Shown here piece after piece: positions 1 through 11,188 of a DNA stretch of 64,000 nucleotides (position 1 is its first letter; the number at the start of each line of letters is the position of its first letter). The notes under the pieces are model-generated. The model worked only from the letters and a program-made list of their open reading frames with translations, had not been told where the DNA came from and ran no database searches. The translations under genes were made by a program, and so were the position numbers. Source of the stretch: Oscarella lobularis (lineage: Eukaryota; Porifera; Homoscleromorpha; Homosclerophorida; Oscarellidae); assembly GCF_947507565.1 (NCBI RefSeq), contig NC_089193.1:1794325-1858324 (forward strand). Direction: 5' to 3'.

Positions 1-1549
1 ATGTTCTACGAGCGATCTCCATACAGGTTTTTATATCTAATTAGCGAAATTTTCAATGACTAAGACGTTCTGAGAAGGAATCACAAGGTCCTCCAAGAAT
101 CTCAGACACACGTTAGTCGATTTATTGCACTAGCGAACGCGGATAACGGCGATAAAAAGGAGAGGGTATACATAAAAAGCGTTGTGGGGATTTAGCTTAG
201 TGTATATCTCGTCCCAGTACCTCTACGCTTTCAATATCGTTCCCATGACCGCGATGAAGAGAGACGCTTTAATCGCGCAACCTCAGAACGCAACCGAATG
301 CCCATACGGACCGAATACAGACGAGAAACAGCACTCGAGAGTTCGTTACACCTTAACTCTACTTATGAATAAAACGATGGGGTTATCTCTAGAGGGAGCA
401 GCCCCAGAGCTACTTCTTTGATACAAGCAGTAGCGCTGAAAGTCGCAAACGAAGTGGTCCACACGAAAGTCAAGGTTCGATAATCGTGGCTTATGTTTAG
501 AAGCGTTTTTTACTGGCGTTCAACAGGGCCCCGTTCTAAGCAACACAAACCGCCTGGTACTTGTTAGCGTTCCCCGTACCGAGAGCCTAATACTTTGCGC
601 TTTAGTTCCACAGGGTCCCTGTTGGTTTTGCTTAGGCAGTCCCGAAGTCGAACGCCACTTAATCGTCAGTGTAGGCGAAAACGTAAGGAGGGAACGTTCA
701 CGTATGATAAGTTTGGATACAACGGGTTCTTAGTGCTACTTGGCATTGCCTAAAGGGGGTCTCGTATCAGAGCACACGCTTATACTTCCTATTGGTCACT
801 ATAGGTCGAGTTTAGAGGTGCCACAGGTACGCAAACTCGCGAATTTTTCTATTTTTTAAATTAATAGTCGTGCTATAGGAGGTCTCTGATGAAGCCGAGA
901 AATATCTTTTTCAATTTTTCCTATTTGCGCACTCCCCCCTTAATAGATTTTTCTTAACATTTCGCACGTTCAAACGAGCCCTTCGCCAATATTACCAGAG
1001 CAAGCGACAAACTCTGGTAATATTCGAACGCAATTTCCATTCACCGCACTTACAATTTCAGGTAAAACTCATAGAGGGAAATATCATTAAAAATATTCAA
1101 TTAATTAATAGGCTGTTCCAATAACGGGGCTCCAATCTGACGAACTAAGGGAAATCTTCAAGGCACAAGGCATGGAACAGGGCATAGACTTCATAGAAGT
1201 ACCACGCGACGGAAAACTCAAAGACGTGAGCCCCCCTCCCTCCCTCCCTCCCTCCCTCCCTCCCTCCCTCCCTCCCTCCCTCCCAACCAAATGACCATAC
1301 CTTTAGTTTATCACTCCAAACGTGCCCTTTTTTCACGTGGAATTCGACAACGGAGAGCGTCTTCTTCACCGCATACGAGGCCGATTTCCCGTCCAGTTTG
1401 GACGCGAGGTACTCGCCTCAAGGAACGTCCTTGATGCCCCGGAACGAATTGACTGGAAATCGTGCGCTGTTTCGAAGGACAAAGAGACCCAAATGGCGAC
1501 ACGAATTCGTAGAAACTTCCAGCCATTTGATTTCACTAGAGAACTCTAA
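1..1549 (+). CDS. CWF19L1: CWF19L1 orthologue, 5'-truncated by the window edge
   Basis: CWF19-like protein 1, a spliceosome-associated protein with an N-terminal metallophosphatase-like region and C-terminal CwfJ domains 1 and 2. The window opens inside an exon (1-26). Further coding exons that I can join in phase are 78-165, one starting at 218, one ending at 682, 734-826, 879-901, 968-1061, 1112-1225 and 1307-1549. Recognisable blocks in order are [10 protein letters not shown] (about 218), [18 protein letters not shown] (about 620-675), [25 protein letters not shown] (about 1020-1061), [14 protein letters not shown] and the terminal [10 protein letters not shown] before a stop at 1549. All match CWF19L1 rather than CWF19L2. 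One intron (902-967) looks U12-type. The intron 1226-1306 holds a CCCT microsatellite. An AATAAA lies at 1625-1630. The gene converges on JMJD6. Family assignment is firm; exon edges in 240-620 are approximate. Confidence 0.9.
902..967 (+). other. CWF19L1: Probable U12-type AT-AC intron of CWF19L1
   Basis: This 66-nt intron begins ATATCTTTTT and ends GCAC. A TTCTTAAC branch-site match lies at 951-958, so the branch adenosine is about 10 nt before the 3' end. Removing it joins GAG-AA to G-TTC and gives [18 protein letters not shown], which aligns with the known CWF19L1 segment. No GT donor exists in the interval. Left unspliced, the frame stays open but would insert 22 unrelated residues. Confidence 0.75.
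1232..1284 (+). repeat. (CCCT)n microsatellite in a CWF19L1 intron
   Basis: About 13 tandem copies of CCCT starting 6 nt after the GTGAGC donor at 1226. The run makes up most of the 81-nt intron. Confidence 0.95.
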
Positions 1550-1593
1550 TAAGGAAACGTTTCTACGGTTTGAATTTATTCGTCGGCGGCGAG

Positions 1594-3228
1594 TCAGGAC
1601 TTTGAGACGATTTTCTTGCAATGAAATAAAACAGTTGAATTATTGACTAATTTTTTTCGACATCTGTACCTTCTCTTGCGTTTTCGCGACGCTCTAGTGT
1701 CGTCCGACTTCCCGCACGACGAGCAGTCCGAATCAGAAGAATCGGACGATGAAGATGACGATGAAGATGACGATGACGACGACGGTAGACCGCAGTCTTC
1801 GTTCAAATCAACGCTATCAGCAATAGCGACCAAATCTGGCCTCTGTTCCTGATATAATATAGGCCCATTTTATCGCTTTAACGAGTAGGAATCGAACTAT
1901 CTTGCCTTCAAAACGGCATACCATTTCGTTGACATTTTGGGACGACCTCTATAGAGATATTATAGGTGAAAATTGGGGTTTTTTCTCTATATCTCACTTG
2001 ACTGTCTTATACCAAACAATAGGGAAATTCGTTAGACTGGCGAAATTCTGAGTGACTGCTATCGTAACGTCCATATTTAAGACGACGTGCCACCAGCCGC
2101 CCGGAACGAAGACCGTTTCACCGGGACACTGGAGTACTTCGAGCTACGCAAACGTTTCCGGGTTCGAACGCGGTGTTTCACGTGTATTTTCGCCTACTGG
2201 TTTATAGTCTTGAGGCCAAGTGGGCTGCTGGGTTCTGGGGTAGACGCAGTTGAACCAAGCGACAGCCTCATCTTCGTGGGGATACGCTTCGGCTGCCGTA
2301 CACTTAACCATATGTTTTGGGGTGGTAGGCGGTAGGAGAACCCATCTATATAAGCCATCGGACTGTGGTATACATGCAGCTATCTATAGGTACCTCTTGT
2401 GACCGAATACGAGACTGTTCCACGCGCTTGTACCCAGGGGATCCACGTGAATTCCCGTTCCAGAGCGCGCGGGACCCATAACGAACCATCTGCGTGTGTG
2501 CGAAAACTCTAGTGCGTCTTTGGCTTACATTGCATACGTTATCTACCTATATGGTGGCCTTCTACTTTCTCCGACGTACTTGAATAGATCGTCTCGGAAA
2601 TATTTTGGAATTGAGTAATCGCTTAATAATTTAGATTTTTTTCGGTGCTACGAAATTGATTTTTTCTGTTTTTTTGCTGTTTTTTTGAAGTGTATGGTCT
2701 TCTTACCTCGCCAAATGATCCGTCGAAAATGTATAGGGGGCTATCGTCTTCGCATGACGTCAGATATTCGACGAAGTATTTCATTTTTAATTTAACCGAA
2801 CAGCCGTCGTCGTCTTCGCCGCACTTGAACGCCTGATTTCGAAATCTTTTCGCTAATTTCTATAGTCGAGACACGCCCACTTCCGGAATTTCGACTGAAT
2901 TTAGCTTTTGTGACGTACTTCTGGTGTCCACGCGGTTCTCGCTTTCCACGCGTCCGTTGCGCCTGTTATGACGACTGGAACGGCGCGTCGTTCGTATTCT
3001 CGAATGAATTCGGTCTCTTCTACTTTGCTTGCGTCGATTCGCGGCACGTTGTCTCGAACGGAACTCGTAGAAAGGTCGAACGTCTTCGCGAACTGGCATT
3101 TTGACCATCCGTCGTCTCCCTTTAGCTCTAGAAGCTCAATAGAAGCATGGACATTCGCTTTAGGAACGCAGACCTGATCGAGCTCGTTTCTTTGCTTCGT
3201 TGACGCGTTTTACAGCTTTCTTCCTCAT
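1594..3228 (-). CDS. JMJD6: JMJD6 orthologue, JmjC 2-oxoglutarate/Fe(II) dioxygenase
   Basis: Nuclear JmjC-domain lysyl hydroxylase of splicing regulators. Translation of the reverse strand starts [18 protein letters not shown] at 3228. It continues with [14 protein letters not shown] (about 2980-2920), [20 protein letters not shown] (about 2800), [12 protein letters not shown], then [20 protein letters not shown] (about 2490-2430) with the HxD metal pair, and [17 protein letters not shown] (about 2130-2070) with the distal histidine. The tail reads [13 protein letters not shown] followed by a long serine run and a basic stretch, as in vertebrate JMJD6. Several short introns break the frame. 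The stop at 1594-1596 follows the open frame; a last intron could move it. It is convergent with CWF19L1, with only 44 nt between the two stop codons. Metal-binding residues look intact, so an active enzyme is expected. Confidence 0.9.
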
Positions 3229-3349
3229 AGTAAAAGCATCCGGGCTGTAAACAGTAAACGTACGGGTTTTGCGACACTTGCACCAATTTTTCTCAAGTTT
3301 CACAAACAAACAAAAACGAACATAATGCGAGACAAAAAATATAGAACCG

Positions 3350-6300
3350 TCATTTGTAGTTGAATTTCACCTTGACCAAATACCTCATTCGTACCTGTTC
3401 AGAAAGACTTGCCATAACCTGTACAAATACATTAGAACACATGGCTAACCTGCTTGGTGTCATAAACGATAAACTCTGAGAAAAAATTAGAAGTTTAGTC
3501 AAAACAATTGCATAAGATATACCATTGTAATTGAGGGTGTAGCCATTGGGATTGTGGACTCCAGTGTCTCTGCTGGGACCAAGATGAAGCAAAGAGCCAT
3601 CAGGGCTAGACAAACAAAAAAACAAGTCATTGAATATTAGTAGTCAGAAAAATGCCCCAACTTACAGTGCCTCTGTTTTCGATGGCGCTATTTGTCCCTG
3701 CCCTTTTACACTGTGTTTACCCTTCGGCAGACGATCGGCATGGGAGTCAGCGGAGAGGAGATCGTTTGACGTGCCCAGAGACACCTGAAAGACACGACTC
3801 CAGCTCAAAAATTCAAACTTTACTCACATACCTCGCAGAGTAAAAGAAATCCGACGTTCTGACTCCTTGATGTGTAGCAATAGTTAGCACTTTTCGAGCA
3901 AATGTCGGCGAAGTAAACACCTTTTCCAAACTAAATCAAAATCACGAGTCTTACACGTCGGAATCGTCAATTCTTTTCTTTCTACCATATATCCTGTGCT
4001 TGGCGCTTCCGGTGGGGCAATTCTCAGGCCTTGACTGAGAATTCCAACCCAATTCGTAATGCGAGAACCGTGCCACAAGAGAAATCTTTAAAAATCAATT
4101 TTACAAACTACACTACGAATATTGATTTTCTTACTTGTTTCCAACGTCTTTGAATTGAGTCCACTCATCTTCCTTCTTCGCTTCAAAAATCTCCATTACA
4201 TCTAAAGCGTATGACGAGTGGGTTCTCCCGTGCGTTGATTTGATTGCCTTGACAATCATCTGACCGTGGAAAACAAAATAGAGTCAACAAAGAGACTCAA
4301 ATAGTAAACATACAGCGTATTCGTCGGTGGTGCTTTCGACTGGAACCAAATCGCAGTCCAGAGCTGCGTAATGACTATCGATGGGATTCTCCGCCTTGCT
4401 ACCGGTTGTTTGTAGCATTTTCACGGCAATTTCAATATCACCAAGTGTCTAAAAATCAATAATTGTATATGTATTAGGTTCAATTAGTGGCCTACCTCCA
4501 ACAGAGACGCCTTTGCTTTCACCATATCCCTGCTTTTGATAAGAGGAGGGCGGTTCATGCTAGATAAAAAGACCGACTATGAAGTGGACTCTCTCCTCTC
4601 TTCCTCCTCCTCCTTCTTACCCAAATGCGTGCGGTATGCGAGTATAGAATTCGTCGCACGCCTCTCTCAATTCATCGCCAAGCTTATGAGATATGATGAG
4701 AGATTCAATTTTTTTCAAGGCGGAAAATCCAGCTTTGATTTGACCCTTGGTCAGTTTGCCTGAAGAAAAATCCTATTTAGTTGGTAGAATGAGAAGATTT
4801 TCGTGCTGCTTACCTAATGGAGCTTTTATGACGTCATATTTCATTTCTCGCACAACTTCTTCCATAGCTTGAATATCGCAAATAAGCTCAATTAACTCCT
4901 GAGAAACAAAACATAGATAAATGTAGCGTATGAACAATAATAATTCAAACCTGGACTCGTTTGTCTAGTTTTGATTTTGGGATCTCAACAGCAGCAGGAG
5001 CAGCAGAATCAGGCTCATCTTCAGCCACAGCTTTCTCCGTCTCTTCCTACAGTAAGACTAAGCTATTATCAAGACTAATAAGGTATTCTTGCCTCGGCCT
5101 CGTAGTCGATTTCCACTAGATCATACTTGCCTGGTACTTTTACGAATCGGCCACGATCTTCCCAGTTGTTTTTCGTCTTCTCCAGGAATCTACATGATAT
5201 ATTAATTACTAAAACCTATATATGACTATGACGTCACTTTTTCTTAAACGTCGTTTTCGCCTGATCCAAATCCGCACCGCAGTTAATCAAGCTACTTTGA
5301 CCCTTGTATCCAACTAAAGTGACTGGTTATAGATTTAATTAATATTGGAAATGATGATTGCTTTACCGCGTCCCCATCTGAACCACACTTGATATTCTCG
5401 CTTAGTTTTGTCATCCTCCAGAAGCTGAAGCACGTAAAATTTATTATTGTTATTCTTCACGTTCGTCTAAGAGAAAATTAGTGATGAAAATCATGCAAAA
5501 TAGTATTACCTGATTCAGCATTGCATCCCAAACGTCAGAGCTATCAAAATAAACGTGGACCTGAGACAACAAATTCAGCATACGCAGAAGCACCCAAACT
5601 CTTTCCCCTACCTTTTTTCCTTTAGGAAATTCCGAGTCGATTGGAGCTTTCCCTTGAAATTCAACCTTCTTCACTTGAGTTGCAGCAGCAGCAGCAACTG
5701 GAGTAGACTCATCCTCTTCTTTTTTGGCTGGTTTCTTCACCACTGCAGGCTGACTTCCACTGACACCCGCTTTTCGAATTTTTCTCTTGACTCCAGTGGA
5801 ATCATTTTCCTGTTCCATCGTAGCCAAATGCACGGTGTACGATCGACCAGCTGCTTCTATAGCGACATCTGATTTGCTATCAGAAGCGAAGGCGGCATCC
5901 AATTGACGACAAAGAGACGGGGCGTATAAATTCCACTGGCCGTTTTCATCAAGCCATTCCCACCCTTAGTAATACAGTACAGCTATAATTATAGTATCAA
6001 TGCATTTGAACTTGCCTTTGAATTTTTCCGGGTCGTGTTTCCTCACGTTTCTCTTTACTCCCGTCTCGATGTTTTCCTGTTCCATCAGCTTGGGGTGGAA
6101 GAGGTATTGGCGTCCAGCTGCCGTGAATTGGACGCTCTGCAATCCGGAGACGCTTGCCGCTTCGAAGAGACGTCCGAGGCTTGCTGAATAGGAGTTCCAA
6201 GTGCCAGATTCATCTTCCCATTCCCAATCATCAGCTAAAAAATCAAAATCAGAATTTATCATTCTGGTTTTTGCTTTCTCTTACACCAGCTCGATTTAGA

Positions 6301-6637
6301 CGTCTTGCAGCGAACGCTTCTTTTCCATCCGGTCGATTTATTTGCCTGATGCATTTGCTTGAAATTGACTTCGTACTTTTGCGTTCGCGAGAGCGAAAGA
6401 GTCGTCGATTCGGCTCCTTTCTCGAATTCGCCCGCTAATTGGTTGGCGTGGGCAGAAGTGAACGCTTTCCAATCCCCGTCTTCGTTCTGCCATTCCCAGG
6501 TGACGTCGGATCGGAGTGTCGTCTTCTTTGCGGCGTTCTCTTGGTCTTTTGCAGCTGCAAGTGGTTGCGGGGTTGCTACTGCACTATCTGGATTCAGTGG
6601 CAAGCTTACCGGTGGTCTGGCGACGTTTGGGAGGCAT
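3350..6637 (-). CDS. Clade-1 PARP with three WWE domains, WGR, regulatory and catalytic domains
   Basis: Poly(ADP-ribose) polymerase related to PARP2/PARP3. Start MPPKRRQTT at 6637 is followed by a probable 55-nt intron (GTAAGC to CTTGCAG). Three WWE domains follow: [13 protein letters not shown] (about 6510-6310), [13 protein letters not shown] (about 6230-6010) and a third ending [10 protein letters not shown] (about 5960-5770). A WGR domain (about 5570-5100, [15 protein letters not shown]) comes next, then the helical regulatory domain (about 4900-4400) and the catalytic domain (about 4330-3350). Catalytic H-Y-E residues are visible: [20 protein letters not shown] and [19 protein letters not shown]. 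The final codon is followed by TGA at 3350. Human WGR-PARPs have no WWE domains, so the N-terminal architecture is unusual. It is divergent from the NRF1-like gene, 222 bp apart. The WGR plus complete H-Y-E triad suggests DNA-damage-dependent polymerase activity, which is inferred. Confidence 0.9.
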
Positions 6638-6859
6638 GCCGAGCAAACACTTAACAGGCGCAGAACGGCGTAAACAACGCGCAAGGAGACGCAAGGGCGC
6701 TCTACCGGCATCCAGTGACTGAAACCGCGGCTCGATATGTCGAAAGAGATTTCTCAGTTGATGCTGAAAGACAAGTTTTGCAAAGCAGCGCACCGATTTG
6801 AAACGGTTTGAAATTGCACACGCACCTCAAAGTTATTAGCTAATTGGCGCCATATATCC

Positions 6860-7893
6860 GTGAAGGCTACGACGTGCATGGCTGTCGCCGTGTACGTCAA
6901 TCCCCAAACAAAAAAATTAGAACTGTCGGGCAACAAAGATCTCGCCAAACTCATTTTAGATGGTTTGGACAGCCGACGCGACAAAGTAACGACCCTACTC
7001 CATCGGCAAATGACGTCATCAAAAAATCCGGGAAGAAGGAGAAAAGATCAGGACTTGCGATTCATGCCTGACCCATCAACAATGACGACGGATGACCTGC
7101 GCTATTGGATCCCCCTAATGGTGCGTAAAACAAACGGCCACGGAAAGCCCAATTGGGGGATCCAAGCAAAGAAGCCGATATGGTGGCCGGAGTCGGAGCA
7201 ATTTAAGTGCCCAAAGTTAGCGGCGTCATCATTACTGACAAATAAATTAAACTCATTCCTCATCTGCAGCAGCGACTGGCGCAAACAATGTGACCGAAAA
7301 GGGCGCCGCTTTGTGGATGTCCTGCGCTCCATCGCCAACGCATACACGGCGTGGCTATCGCGTAATTTTGCAGTTTCGGCCGGGGGAGAGAGGTCTTTTA
7401 TACTATTGTTTCTTTAGAGAAAGACGTGCGACTGTCCTATAACCATGACGGCATCGAGTCGTCGTCCGATGACGCGTCGTCGTCGTCGTCGTCCGATGAC
7501 GCGTCGTCCGATGACGCGTCGTCGTCGTCGTCGTCCGATGACGAGTATCTAAGAAAATTGGCTAAAAAAGCCAAAAATCTAGATGAAGACGAGAGCGACG
7601 ACGAAGACGGCCACGCCCGCGGCGACGACGGCGATGAAGAAGACGGCCACGCCCGCGGCTATGACGACGACCGCGACGATAGCGGCGATGACGAAGACGG
7701 CCACGCCCGCGGCTATGACGACGACCGCGACGACAGCGGCGATGACGACGGCGATGACGATGACGGCAACGATTTCAAAAATCTTACATCGATCGTTTGC
7801 GGGAAAAATAAAATTAGGCAACACCATCAGAGATCTCATGCGTCGGACTTTCCCGCAAGAGAACGCAAAAGAAAAAGAGCTACGCTGTCATAG
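6860..7893 (+). CDS. NRF1: NRF1/erect-wing family transcription factor with acidic repeat tail
   Basis: DNA-binding transcription factor of the nuclear respiratory factor 1 family, known to bind GC-rich promoter sites. Exon 6860-7372 contains DDLRYWIPLMVRKT and GHGKPNWGIQAKKPIWWPES, which match the NRF1 DNA-binding core (GRGKPGWG...KPIWWPE). It ends RFVDVLRSIANAYTAW. A GT-AG intron (7373-7419) joins NFA to KDVRLSYNHD in phase. Exon 2 (7420-7893) encodes a serine/aspartate-rich tail with tandem GHARGYDDDRDDSGDDED-type units and a basic end ERKRKRATLS. The first in-frame ATG is 6878. The frame is open further upstream and a short exon starting at the ATG at 6738 is possible, so the N-terminus is unresolved. 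The protein (about 330 aa) is shorter than vertebrate NRF1 and lacks its glutamine-rich activation region. Confidence 0.8.
7600..7765 (+). repeat. Coding minisatellite in the NRF1-like acidic tail
   Basis: GC-rich tandem units built on the core GACGGCCACGCCCGCGGC (starting near 7606, 7642 and 7699) encode repeated DGHARG-plus-acidic blocks. Upstream, 7460-7540 is a purer run of GTCGTC/GATGAC triplets encoding Ser/Asp. Confidence 0.85.
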
Positions 7894-8099
7894 TAGATCT
7901 GCTGCGCGCCAGATACGTTCATAGCTTAATTTACCGTTCGTCTATAGTACTAGCGATTGATTTTTCGTTTTGTTGGTGTACGGTTGACGAAATCGAGCCT
8001 GATCACGCACCGCAACGATCAAAAGCAAAAATTCACGCCCAAAAAACCCAAAAAATTAGAGGCCGCAAAACAACAATTAAGCAAGGTCAGTCAACAAGC

Positions 8100-8716
8100 A
8101 AACACGATCAGAAGGAAAATTCACGTTCAACAACGATTGAACACGAATGATCGCTTTACTATTTCATGCCTCGCCTCAAATGAACGTGAAAATTCACGCC
8201 AAACAAAAAAATATAGGACGCAAAACAACAAGCAAAGTCAGTCAACAAGCAAAGTCATCAACAAATGGGATGCAAGTGCCTGCAACTCGTTGCGCGCGAG
8301 CGGCGCTTACGGTGCAGGCGCATGGAACGCCACTCGTACATAAAAGTAGAGTTGACGGGAACGCCCATTTGTCTGCAACTCGTTGGGTGTGAGCGGCGCT
8401 TACGGTTCAGGCGCATGGAACGCCACTCACGCATAAAATAGAGTTGACGGGAACGCCGGTACAAGTGTCTGCAACTCGTTGCGCGCTAGCGGCGCTTACG
8501 GTGCAGGCGCATGGAACGCCACTCGTGCATAAAAGTTGACGGGAACGAAAACACGATCAGAAGGAAAATTCACGTTCCAACAATTGAACACGAATGATCG
8601 CTTTACTATTTCACGCCTCGCCTCAAATGAACGTGATTTTAACGAAAATTCACGCCAAACAAAAAAATTAGAGGACGCAAAACAACAAGCAAAGTCATTC
8701 AACAAGCAAAGTCAGT
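8100..8716 (+). repeat. Left flank of the 59-bp satellite: A-B-A compound repeat
   Basis: Two repeat types alternate. Type A (8100-8260 and about 8550-8716) carries AAAATTCACG, GAACACGAATGATCGC and repeated CAACAAGCAAAGTCA. Type B (8265-8548) is three tandem copies of a 93-96-bp unit starting at TGCAACTCGTTG (8281, 8374, 8470). Each B copy has small hairpins (GCAAC-TC-GTTGC; GGCG-CATGGAA-CGCC). The open frames through them are not conserved between copies, so I read this as non-coding. Confidence 0.85.
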
Positions 8717-11188
8717 CAAAACTGTAGATTTGCTTGCTATTTTGCTTCAAAACTGTTTTGCCCCTTATTTTGCTTCAAAACGGTAAATTTGCTTGTCATT
8801 TTGCTTCAAAACTATTTTGCCCCTTATTTTGCTTCAAAACGGTAAATTTGCGTGTCATTTTGCTTCAAAACTGTTTTGCCCCTTATTTTGCTTCAAAACG
8901 GTAAATTTGCGTGTCATTTTGCTTCAAAACTACTTTGCCCCTTATTTTGCTTCAAAACAGTAAATTTGCTTGTCATTTTGCTTCAAAACTATTTTGCCCC
9001 TTATTTTGCTTCAAAACTGTAAATTTGCGTGTCATTTTGCTTCAAAACTACTTTGCCCCTTATTTTGCTTCAAAACAGTAAATTTGCTTGTCATTTTGCT
9101 TCAAAACTGTTTTGCCCCTTATTTTGCTTCAAAACGGTAAATTTGCGTGTCATTTTGCTTCAAAACTACTTTGCCCCTTATTTTGCTTCAAAACAGTAAA
9201 TTTGCTTGTCATTTTGCTTCAAAACTATTTTGCCCCTTATTTTGCTTCAAAACGGTAAATTTGCGTGTCATTTTGCTTCAAAACTACTTTGCCCCTTATT
9301 TTGCTTCAAAACAGTAAATTTGCTTGTCATTTTGCTTCAAAACTATTTTGCCCCTTATTTTGCTTCAAAACAGTAAATTTGCGTGTCATTTTGCTTCAAA
9401 ACTACTTTGCCCCTTATTTTGCTTCAAAACAGTAAATTTGCTTGTCATTTTGCTTCAAAACTGTTTTGCCCCTTATTTTGCTTCAAAACGGTAAATTTGC
9501 GTGTCATTTTGCTTCAAAACTACTTTGCCCCTTATTTTGCTTTAAAACAGTAAATTTGCTTGTCATTTTGCTTCAAAACTATTTTGCCCCTTATTTTGCT
9601 TCAAAACGGTAAATTTGCGTGTCATTTTGCTTCAAAACTTTTTTGCCCCTTATTTTGCTTCAACACTGTAAATTTGCGTGTCATTTTGCTTCAAAACTAT
9701 TTGCCTCTTATTTTGCTTCAAAACGGTAAATTTGCGTGTCATTTTGCTTCAAAACTGTTTTGCCCCTTATTTTGCTTCAAAACGGTAAATTTGCGTGTCA
9801 TTTTGCTTCAAAACTGTTTTGCCCCTTATTTTGCTTCAAAACGGTAAATTTGCGTGTCATTTTGCTTCAAAACTGTTTTGCCCCTTATTTTGCTTCAAAA
9901 CGGTAAATTTGCTTGTCATTTTGCTTCAAAACTGTTTTTCCCCTTATTTTGCTTCAAAACGAGAAATTTGCGTGTCATTTTGCTTCAAAACTGTTTTGCC
10001 CCTTATTTTGCTTCAAAACGGTAAATTTGCGTGTCATTTTGCTTCAAAACTACTTTGCCCCTTATTTTGCTTCAAAACAGTAAATTTGCTTGTCATTTTG
10101 CTTCAAAACTATTTTGCCCCTTATTTTGCTTCAAAACTGTAAATTTGCGTGTCATTTTGCTTCAAAACTATTTTGCCCCTTATTTTGCTTTAAAACTGTA
10201 AATTTGCTTGTCATTTTGCTTCAAAACTATTTTGCCCCTTATTTTGCTTCAAAACGGTAAATTTGCGTGTCATTTTGCTTCAAAACTTTTTTGCCCCTTA
10301 TTTTGCTTCAAAACTGTAAATTTGCGTGTCATTTTGCTTCAAAACTATTTGCCTCTTATTTTGCTTCAAAACGGTAAATTTGCGTGTCATTTTGCTTCAA
10401 AACTGTTTTGCCCCTTATTTTGCTTCAAAACGGTAAATTTGCGTGTCATTTTGCTTCAAAACTGTTTTGCCCCTTATTTTGCTTCAAAACGGTAAATTTG
10501 CTTGTCATTTTGCTTCAAAACTGTTTTTCCCCTTATTTTGCTTCAAAACGAGAAATTTGCGTGTCATTTTGCTTCAAAACTGTTTTGCCCCTTATTTTGC
10601 TTCAAAACGGTAAATTTGCGTGTCATTTTGCTTCAAAACTACTTTGCCCCTTATTTTGCTTCAAAACAGTAAATTTGCTTGTCATTTTGCTTCAAAACTA
10701 TTTTGCCCCTTATTTTGCTTCAAAACTGTAAATTTGCGTGTCATTTTGCTTCAAAACTATTTTGCCCCTTATTTTGCTTTAAAACTGTAAATTTGCTTGT
10801 CATTTTGCTTCAAAACTATTTTGCCCCTTATTTTGCTTCAAAACGGTAAATTTGCGTGTCATTTTGCTTCAAAACTTTTTTGCCCCTTATTTTGCTTCAA
10901 AACTGTAAATTTGCGTGTCATTTTGCTTCAAAACTATTTGCCTCTTATTTTGCTTCAAAACGGTAAATTTGCGTGTCATTTTGCTTCAAAACTGTTTTGC
11001 CCCTTATTTTGCTTCAAAACGGTAAATTTGCGTGTCATTTTGCTTCAAAACTGTTTTGCCCTTTATTTTTGCTTCAAAACTGTAAATTTGCTTGTCATTT
11101 TGCTTCAAAACTGTTTTGCCCCTTATTTTGCTTCAAAACTGTAAATTTGCGTGTTACTTTGCTTCAAAACTGTTTGCTCGTTATTTTA
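8717..11188 (+). repeat. 59-bp satellite array, about 42 copies
   Basis: Tandem 59-bp monomers, each made of two related halves (28 and 31 bp) that both contain TTTTGCTTCAAAAC. The halves are then followed by CCCCTTATT and GTAAATTTGC respectively. Variation is mostly at a few sites (GTGTC/TTGTC, CTGTTTT/CTATTTT/CTACTTT). From about 9560 a 589-bp higher-order block recurs almost identically, with starts near 10208 and 10797. The copy starting near 9560 is one monomer longer. Long open frames through the array are a by-product of a stop-poor monomer. Confidence 0.97.

Noticed and set aside
1594-1852. Acidic ORF on the + strand ([14 protein letters not shown])
   Set aside because: It is the antisense of the JMJD6 serine run; the reverse-strand reading matches the family.
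6595-6637. A 22-nt intron in the PARP first coding exon
   Set aside because: The same GTAAGC donor can use a later in-phase acceptor (CTTGCAG) giving 55 nt, the normal size here.
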